DNA from: Candidatus Parcubacteria bacterium
Lineage (GTDB): Bacteria > Patescibacteriota > Patescibacteriia > Patescibacteriales > UBA12075
Direction: 5' to 3'
Length of the DNA: 10,314 bases
Assembly: GCA_023139655.1 (NCBI GenBank)
Contig: JAGLNE010000099.1
Location: 1-10,314, forward strand
This document shows positions 6,696-10,314 of this stretch, piece by piece (the stretch's first letter is position 1; each line of letters starts with the position of its first letter). The notes under the pieces are model-generated. The model searched no databases, was not told where the DNA came from, and was given only the letters and a program-made list of their open reading frames with translations. The position numbers were made by a program, and so were the translations under genes.

Positions 6696-7724
6696 ATGAG
6701 AGATAAAATTACAAGCACATTGACTAAGGGAAGTGGTTTTTTTAAGAATCACTGGAAATTAATTCTATTTTTAGGAGCGATATTTGCTCTTATCGTATTG
6801 GCACAATTCAGTACCGTAGCGGTTTTAGCCCCGTTCCGGATCATACCATGGCCGGTATGGGCAATCGCTGTTATCGTTTTTGTAGCTTTCGTAAATAAGG
6901 ATTTTCTTAGGAATCGACGAACCGGAATTATTATTATAGGACTTTGTTTGGGAATTATTCTTGTACTTGGATTTTTCCGGGTAGGCACCATCTCTGCCTT
7001 TATTTATTTTTATCCTGAATTGGCAGATAGGCTGATCGCGGTTGGTGTTATCCCCTGGGTAGCTAAAACCATCTCAGCGATTTCGTTTATTCCAATTTTT
7101 TTAGGAATTTGGCTGATATTTTCATTCAACCGCGTGAAGCGTTATTCCGGTATTGCCATATTGTTTCTGGTGTTTGTTAGCTATAACATCGGAATAGCTT
7201 ATATCAGCGGGGACCAGTATTTTGACGCTAGCGGGAAGGCCAGCAAATGTTATGCCCAGGATTTTAGCGGCAAATATATAGAGTCGCCATGTGGCAGTAA
7301 GTTTCATCCTACTTATGGGACCGAAGTAAAACCAATTACCAAAGCGGTGGCGCGAAGTTTGGAAGCGCAAGACAAAGGTCCGATTCAGTATGCGTCGACC
7401 AGACTTAATCAGAGTAGTGTGTTTTTTGACCCGGTAACCGGTAAACCAATGGTATGGTACTCGTTTAATATTAACAGCGAGTTGGAAACATTTGAGGGGC
7501 CGGGGTTTAACGGCTCTTCCGGTGAAGCACACAAACCGGTTACTAAAGAAATAGTAAAGAAATATTTTAGCTACCAACAAGCAAAAGTCAAATCGTTGTC
7601 CAAAGGGTCACGAAGCGACACCAACACTTCAAGCGGCACAAGCAGAACACCGCCTGTGGGATCGGGCTTGGTTGAGCTAAGGGACTATTTGTCAAACGTA
7701 TTAGAGAAAGGAGATTTGAAATGA
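6696..7724 (+). CDS. Multi-spanning membrane protein with a two-copy FD-G-K motif tail
   Basis: 342 residues, family not recognised. The start is set by AAAGGAG (6681-6687) eight bases before the ATG. The N-terminal half has five or six hydrophobic segments (about 22-46, 52-66, 77-95, 112-146 which may be two, 150-170). The rest is soluble and shows an internal duplication: copy 1 at about 175-218 (YFDASGKASKCYA, then HPTYGTEVKPITK) and copy 2 at about 243-286 (FFDPVTGKPMVWYS, then PGF, then GEAHKPVTK). Each goes from [YF]FD-x-x-x-GK through an aromatic segment to a G-E/K-P-[IV]-T-K end, suggesting a small repeated beta unit. The tail (300-320) is Ser/Thr/Gly-rich. Co-transcribed with paralog 4; its stop overlaps the next start as ATGA. 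Role unknown; perhaps it holds or works with the anchored paralogs (inference). Confidence 0.83.
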   Translation: MRDKITSTLTKGSGFFKNHWKLILFLGAIFALIVLAQFSTVAVLAPFRIIPWPVWAIAVIVFVAFVNKDFLRNRRTGIIIIGLCLGIILVLGFFRVGTISAFIYFYPELADRLIAVGVIPWVAKTISAISFIPIFLGIWLIFSFNRVKRYSGIAILFLVFVSYNIGIAYISGDQYFDASGKASKCYAQDFSGKYIESPCGSKFHPTYGTEVKPITKAVARSLEAQDKGPIQYASTRLNQSSVFFDPVTGKPMVWYSFNINSELETFEGPGFNGSSGEAHKPVTKEIVKKYFSYQQAKVKSLSKGSRSDTNTSSGTSRTPPVGSGLVELRDYLSNVLEKGDLK

Positions 7725-7900
7725 ATGATAAAATGTCCAGTAAAAAGAAAGCCGGGTTCGGCGCTCTGATTGCTTTGGCGGCGATAGCTGTTGTGGCATC
7801 ACTGTTCCGCTATAAACGTGAATGGTGCAATGAGCAGATTGAACATTTTAAGGCGTTTTTTAAAAAAAAGCCAAACAAATCCGTTAAGTCAAAGGATTAA
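7721..7900 (+). CDS. Small single-helix membrane protein (59 residues)
   Basis: A short gene translationally coupled to the preceding one: its ATG overlaps the upstream TGA (ATGA at 7721-7724), and AAAGGAG lies at 7707-7713, seven bases before the start. The protein has a basic start (MNDKMSSKKK), one Ala-rich hydrophobic helix at about 11-29, a charged amphipathic stretch (RYKREWCNEQIEHFKAFF, 30-47) and a Lys-rich end. The positive-inside rule is ambiguous because both ends are basic. No family recognised. Overlap, ribosome binding site and the terminator right behind it support a real gene. Confidence 0.7.
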   Translation: MNDKMSSKKKAGFGALIALAAIAVVASLFRYKREWCNEQIEHFKAFFKKKPNKSVKSKD

Positions 7901-7917
7901 AGATTTGGCGAAAAAAC

Positions 7918-7949
7918 AAACGGGGATCAGACATTTTGATTCCCGTTTT
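7918..7949 (+). terminator. Terminator closing the paralog 4 / membrane protein operon
   Basis: A 12-pair stem with one G-T pair, AAACGGGGATCA (7918-7929) with TGATTCCCGTTT (7937-7948), a 7-base loop and a short T-run. Its sequence is unrelated to the three cassette terminators. Confidence 0.8.
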
Positions 7950-7953
7950 AAAT

Positions 7954-8000
7954 TTGACAAAAAAATTTGACAAAAAGTAAAATTATTACTAATATATAAT
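7954..8000 (+). promoter_or_regulatory. Candidate promoter of the transglutaminase-like gene
   Basis: Two TTGACA boxes 13 bases apart (7954-7959, 7967-7972). Seventeen bases after the second is TAATAT (7990-7995), and a perfect TATAAT sits at 7995-8000, but at 22 bases, so the exact -10 is unclear. The doubled TTTGACAAAA echoes cassette C. Confidence 0.55.
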
Positions 8001-8054
8001 GTTCCGTAAAATTTACGCACGTTAACAAAATATACTAAAAAGGGGGTGGCTTTA

Positions 8055-8849
8055 ATGACTAATGTCATAATTTTCGTTTGTTGGGCAATTGTTTTGCTTT
8101 TCGGGGCAAAGTATTTAATGGATTTTGTTAAAAGTAGAATAAAGAAAGATAAGCCGGAAGCGGCTGAGGCCATAGGGCGTGTCCAGGGTAGAATGGAAAA
8201 AGCCGGATGCAAATACGCAGTAGACGCAAGCCGGGCAGTCAGCAAGATTGCTAAAGATAAGCTGCCTAAGTGGGCAGGAGACATGATCGGTGACGAGCTT
8301 GAGCTGTTAATAAAAAATATCTTGCCTACTGAGAGTATTAAGGGAGAGGGCTTTTTCCGGGCCGGTCGTATATACACAATAACCGATGATCCCACGCAAC
8401 CCTTTCAGATAACACCGCAGATTGCCCAGAAAACCGATGAGATTTGTAAACAGGCACAAGGCGAAACAGGAATTATTAATGCGCTTTTTAATTGGTTTAC
8501 AAAGAACATTGATTACGACAAGCTAAAGCAGGCGAATATAAAGAAGGGGAAGAAAACATCCTATCAGCACTCAGAGGAAACTTTTGCCCGGCAGCTGGGA
8601 GTATGCGGGGAAATGGCCATTTTATTTATTGTGATGGCTCGTCATGCCGGCATAAAGGCTAATTATGCCAGCATAAGTGTTGATTGTGATGGGAAAAAGG
8701 TACGTCATGCCTGCGCTTCGGTGCTGATCAGCGGGCAGCTTCAATTAATTGACCCGGCGTATAAAAGTAAGAATGCGCAGCATCGGCAATGCGAGATATT
8801 TAGTGATTCTCGCGCCATAGAACATTTTAAATTAATGAGAAATAACTAA
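8055..8849 (+). CDS. Membrane-anchored transglutaminase-like protein
   Basis: 264 residues from the ATG at 8055; the GTG at 8046 would lie inside the Shine-Dalgarno stretch AGGGGGTGG (8041-8049), so the ATG is preferred. An N-terminal helix (about 3-21) anchors it. The domain shows the transglutaminase-like (papain-fold) pattern: NALFNWFTKNIDYD (142-155), then LGVCGEMAILFIVMARHAGI with Cys184, VRHACASV with His218 and LIDPAY with Asp233, the expected Cys-His-Asp triad in order. Family members act as transglutaminases, proteases or amidases; the substrate here is unknown. Its likely extracytoplasmic placement, just after the paralog array, suggests action on envelope proteins or cell wall (inference). 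Residues 30-120 are not recognised. It lies between a promoter and terminator of its own, so it is not in the upstream operon. Confidence 0.82.
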   Translation: MTNVIIFVCWAIVLLFGAKYLMDFVKSRIKKDKPEAAEAIGRVQGRMEKAGCKYAVDASRAVSKIAKDKLPKWAGDMIGDELELLIKNILPTESIKGEGFFRAGRIYTITDDPTQPFQITPQIAQKTDEICKQAQGETGIINALFNWFTKNIDYDKLKQANIKKGKKTSYQHSEETFARQLGVCGEMAILFIVMARHAGIKANYASISVDCDGKKVRHACASVLISGQLQLIDPAYKSKNAQHRQCEIFSDSRAIEHFKLMRNN

Positions 8850-8865
8850 AATTGTTATTTTAACA

Positions 8866-8914
8866 GTTCTTTACAAAAAGAGAAGATAAAGAACAGCCTG
8901 GCTAAACAAAGCCA
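8866..8914 (+). repeat. Two short inverted repeats ahead of the terminator
   Basis: GTTCTTTA (8866-8873) pairs with TAAAGAAC (8887-8894), and TGGCT (8899-8903) with AGCCA (8910-8914). They lie between the stop at 8849 and the terminator, giving the transcript three consecutive potential hairpins. Confidence 0.4.
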
Positions 8915-8923
8915 AAACAAAAC

Positions 8924-8955
8924 AGCTGACCGCTTATACAGGGTCAGCTTTTTTT
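8924..8955. terminator. Bidirectional terminator between convergent genes
   Basis: Stem AGCTGACC (8924-8931) with GGTCAGCT (8942-8949). On the + strand it runs into seven T (8949-8955), ending the transglutaminase-like gene. On the - strand the stem is followed by GTTTTGTTTT, so it can also end the HEPN gene, which stops at 8975. Confidence 0.82.
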
Positions 8956-8974
8956 ATTGATAAGTATTTTGAGG

Positions 8975-9442
8975 CTATTCCTGATGATCATTAATTAATA
9001 TTATAGCTTTTTTATATACAAATTTAACATCCGACAACATTGTTGCCAGCTCATCATTAGAAATATTAAAACCCGCGCCATAATCAAGGTCGTTTCTTCG
9101 TTTGCAAATATTTTTCATTCTTGAATAAATTACAAAATTTTTTTCGTCATCCATAGTAAGCCATATTGAATTTATGGCCGCCTCGTGGTGGCCTTGGCTG
9201 TTGCTTACCCTATATCCATGGATTCCCAATAAACATTCGCAAATAATTCTATAAGATTGGTATAGCTCTGAATAAGCAGAGCAGTCTATTCCTTCGTCGT
9301 TGTTATTGTTTTTTAACAAAAATTCCGCGGACCCGATACGTCCTTTTACAATGCTCATTCTGGTAATAATATCCAGTTTTTTAAAAGATTCTTGCCTTAG
9401 TTGGCCGGACTTAGCCATGTTTTGCAGGTTCGTAATATTCAT
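8975..9442 (-). CDS. HEPN-domain protein, partner of the nucleotidyltransferase
   Basis: 155 residues, all-helical. The helix around 57-93 (YSELYQSYRIICECLLGIHG ... GHHEAAINS) and the later RRNDLDYG (115-122) fit HEPN proteins of the type whose motif ends in R-N-x-x-x-Y rather than R-x4-6-H (resembling the SAV_6107-like group, by recall). HEPN proteins are often RNases or RNase-like toxins. Here the usual catalytic His is not visible, so activity is uncertain; Tyr121 sits where partner enzymes of the HepT/MntA type modify tyrosine (inference). It starts inside the end of the upstream gene (32-base overlap); AAAGGG eight bases ahead of the ATG supports this start. GC here is higher (68/180 at 9121-9300) than in its partner. 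Confidence 0.8.
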   Translation of the reverse strand: MNITNLQNMAKSGQLRQESFKKLDIITRMSIVKGRIGSAEFLLKNNNNDEGIDCSAYSELYQSYRIICECLLGIHGYRVSNSQGHHEAAINSIWLTMDDEKNFVIYSRMKNICKRRNDLDYGAGFNISNDELATMLSDVKFVYKKAIILINDHQE

Positions 9443-9995
9443 TAAGATTACCCTTTAATAATATTTTAGAAGATATAAAAATTTTATTTATAAACGTATT
9501 ATCATTTTTAAGTTTTTTGATAATATCGTCTTCAGAATAAATATGATAATTAACATCTCTATTAATTTTATTTTCAAGTAAAATTATCTCATTTACGAAT
9601 TTGTCCTTATCAAATTTACCAACAATCAGCAGATCTATATCGCTATTGCTGTTAAATTTGTTTGTCGCGTAAGAGCCGAATATGAAAGATAATTTAATAT
9701 CCCTGGTTTTATCTATGATTTTTTTTAAATCCGAAGCAACGCCAACGGTTTTTAAAACAATTAATTTGATCTCATTATATAGGGAATATTTTTTATTTAA
9801 CCAAAAAAAACGCATATTTCCTTTTCTTTCTTCAAGCAAAATTCCTTCTTTAACAAAATCATCAATATATTTTTTATAGTTTCCCGGTGCTCTTCCTAAT
9901 GTTTTTGAAATTTCTGATAAAAAAAACTTTTTTTCCGGACTGTTAAATAATATATTTAATATTTCACCTTTGCCATTTTTTAGATAATGTAACAT
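9411..9995 (-). CDS. Winged-helix/MNT nucleotidyltransferase (antitoxin-like)
   Basis: 194 residues. The N-terminal part (about 8-70) is a winged helix: ILNILFNSPEKKFFLSEISK, then a recognition-helix-like stretch, then GILLEERKGNMRFFWLN. The C-terminal part is a minimal nucleotidyltransferase: FIFGSYA with GS at 107-108, then SDIDLL with Asp119 and Asp121 as metal ligands and Asp147 (in RDVNYHIYS) as a likely third acidic residue. Such proteins occur paired with HEPN proteins; in the characterised HepT/MntA pair the MNT partner neutralises the toxin by adenylylation. The winged helix suggests it also represses its own promoter (inference). First gene of the pair, with no visible Shine-Dalgarno site. 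It is very AT-rich (39 G+C of 180 at 9481-9660). Confidence 0.85.
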   Translation of the reverse strand: MLHYLKNGKGEILNILFNSPEKKFFLSEISKTLGRAPGNYKKYIDDFVKEGILLEERKGNMRFFWLNKKYSLYNEIKLIVLKTVGVASDLKKIIDKTRDIKLSFIFGSYATNKFNSNSDIDLLIVGKFDKDKFVNEIILLENKINRDVNYHIYSEDDIIKKLKNDNTFINKIFISSKILLKGNLNEYYEPAKHG

Positions 9996-10001
9996 ATCTA
10001 T

Positions 10002-10029
10002 ATACTATATTAATTTTAGAAAATGTCAA
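10002..10029 (-). promoter_or_regulatory. Promoter of the nucleotidyltransferase/HEPN pair, probably leaderless
   Basis: On the - strand TTGACA (10029-10024), a 16-base spacer and TAGTAT (10007-10002). A start seven bases downstream would fall on the A of the ATG at 9995. No Shine-Dalgarno site precedes this ATG, which agrees with a leaderless transcript. TATATA at a 19-base spacing is an alternative -10. Confidence 0.5.
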
Positions 10030-10173
10030 AATACTTTTAGGATGTTTAAAAGTAATTTGATAATTTTTTACTAATATTACGTGAATATTTAATTATTCTA
10101 TTTATTAATATTAATTTAGCTGAAATTTTCTTTAATGTCAATATTATACCATATAAATGTTACTTAAACATAT

Positions 10174-10195
10174 AAAAAGCCTATAATTTAGGCTT
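10174..10195 (-). terminator. Terminator for a - strand gene lying beyond the window
   Basis: On the - strand AAGCCTA, a 5-base loop and TAGGCTT (10195-10177), followed by TTTTTATA. It would end transcription entering from the right edge. No open frame reaching the edge in the last 120 bases is long enough to support a gene. Confidence 0.55.
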
Positions 10196-10314
10196 GAATG
10201 CTAGTATTAGCTAAAAAGTGTTATAAAACAGTTAAATCAGATAAATTTTCAATAAAAATACATAAATTATGATAAATTTATGTAATTAAATGTAAGATAT
10301 AATAGCGTTGTTTA

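Larger units (their letters stand above)
9996..10314. other. Gene-free AT-rich region
   Basis: No supported coding frame on either strand; stop codons are dense in all frames. Besides the promoter and terminator listed separately it holds an inverted repeat CATAAATT (10261-10268) / AATTTATG (10275-10282) and a TTGACA on the - strand at 10140-10135 without a convincing -10. Confidence 0.6.

Noticed and set aside
6189..6752. 187-residue open frame on the - strand
   Set aside because: It lies opposite paralog 4 in its AT-rich end, has no ribosome binding site, and its protein is a low-complexity Ile/Asn/Ser mix typical of an antisense shadow.
7122..7580. 152-residue open frame on the - strand
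   Set aside because: It is fully opposite the multi-spanning membrane protein, whose own frame has a ribosome binding site, membrane helices and an internal repeat.
7889..8395. 168-residue open frame on the - strand
   Set aside because: It crosses the + strand terminator and promoter and covers the start of the transglutaminase-like gene; no family features.
9996..10314. Replication origin or attachment site in the AT-rich right end
   Set aside because: No repeated DnaA-type boxes, tRNA end, integrase or iterons are visible; AT content alone is not enough.

Overview
The window is an AT-rich bacterial chromosome segment that uses the standard code (TAA, TAG and TGA all end genes). Genes are short and compact, with clear Shine-Dalgarno sites, TTGACA-type promoters and intrinsic terminators. 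Unfamiliar membrane-anchored paralogs next to a winged-helix nucleotidyltransferase/HEPN pair would fit a poorly sampled lineage such as a Patescibacteria (CPR) bacterium. No marker gene is present, so this assignment is only a guess.

Bases 3-6662 hold a tandem family of at least five paralogs on the + strand. The first is cut by the window edge and the other four are complete. All share a helical, probably coiled-coil core of about 150 residues ending in a recognisable Y-x-P-x-A ... I-W block. The complete ones begin with a signal or anchor segment: a lipoprotein signal, an uncleaved membrane helix, or a possible cleavable signal. They end in a beta-rich domain that resembles extracytoplasmic Ig-like domains of the DUF4352 type. 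The third complete copy carries two C-terminal domains followed by a TPR array. Three of the genes are separated by near-copies of one intergenic cassette: an identical terminator stem, a TTGACA/TAGxAT promoter, a leader of fixed length, a short dyad and the Shine-Dalgarno site. Gene plus cassette therefore looks like the unit of duplication, while the C-terminal domains have diverged and differ in base composition.

Bases 6696-7900 continue the last paralog's operon with a multi-spanning membrane protein, whose soluble tail contains two copies of an FD-G-K ... KPxTK motif, and a 59-residue single-helix membrane protein. After a terminator, bases 8055-8849 encode a membrane-anchored transglutaminase-like protein with a Cys-His-Asp triad. 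Together the + strand genes suggest a cell-envelope or surface system of unknown role.

Bases 8975-9995 (- strand) encode a winged-helix/MNT nucleotidyltransferase and an overlapping HEPN protein, a likely toxin-antitoxin-type pair convergent with the envelope genes across a probably bidirectional terminator. Bases 9996-10314 are gene-free and very AT-rich, with the pair's promoter and a - strand terminator.
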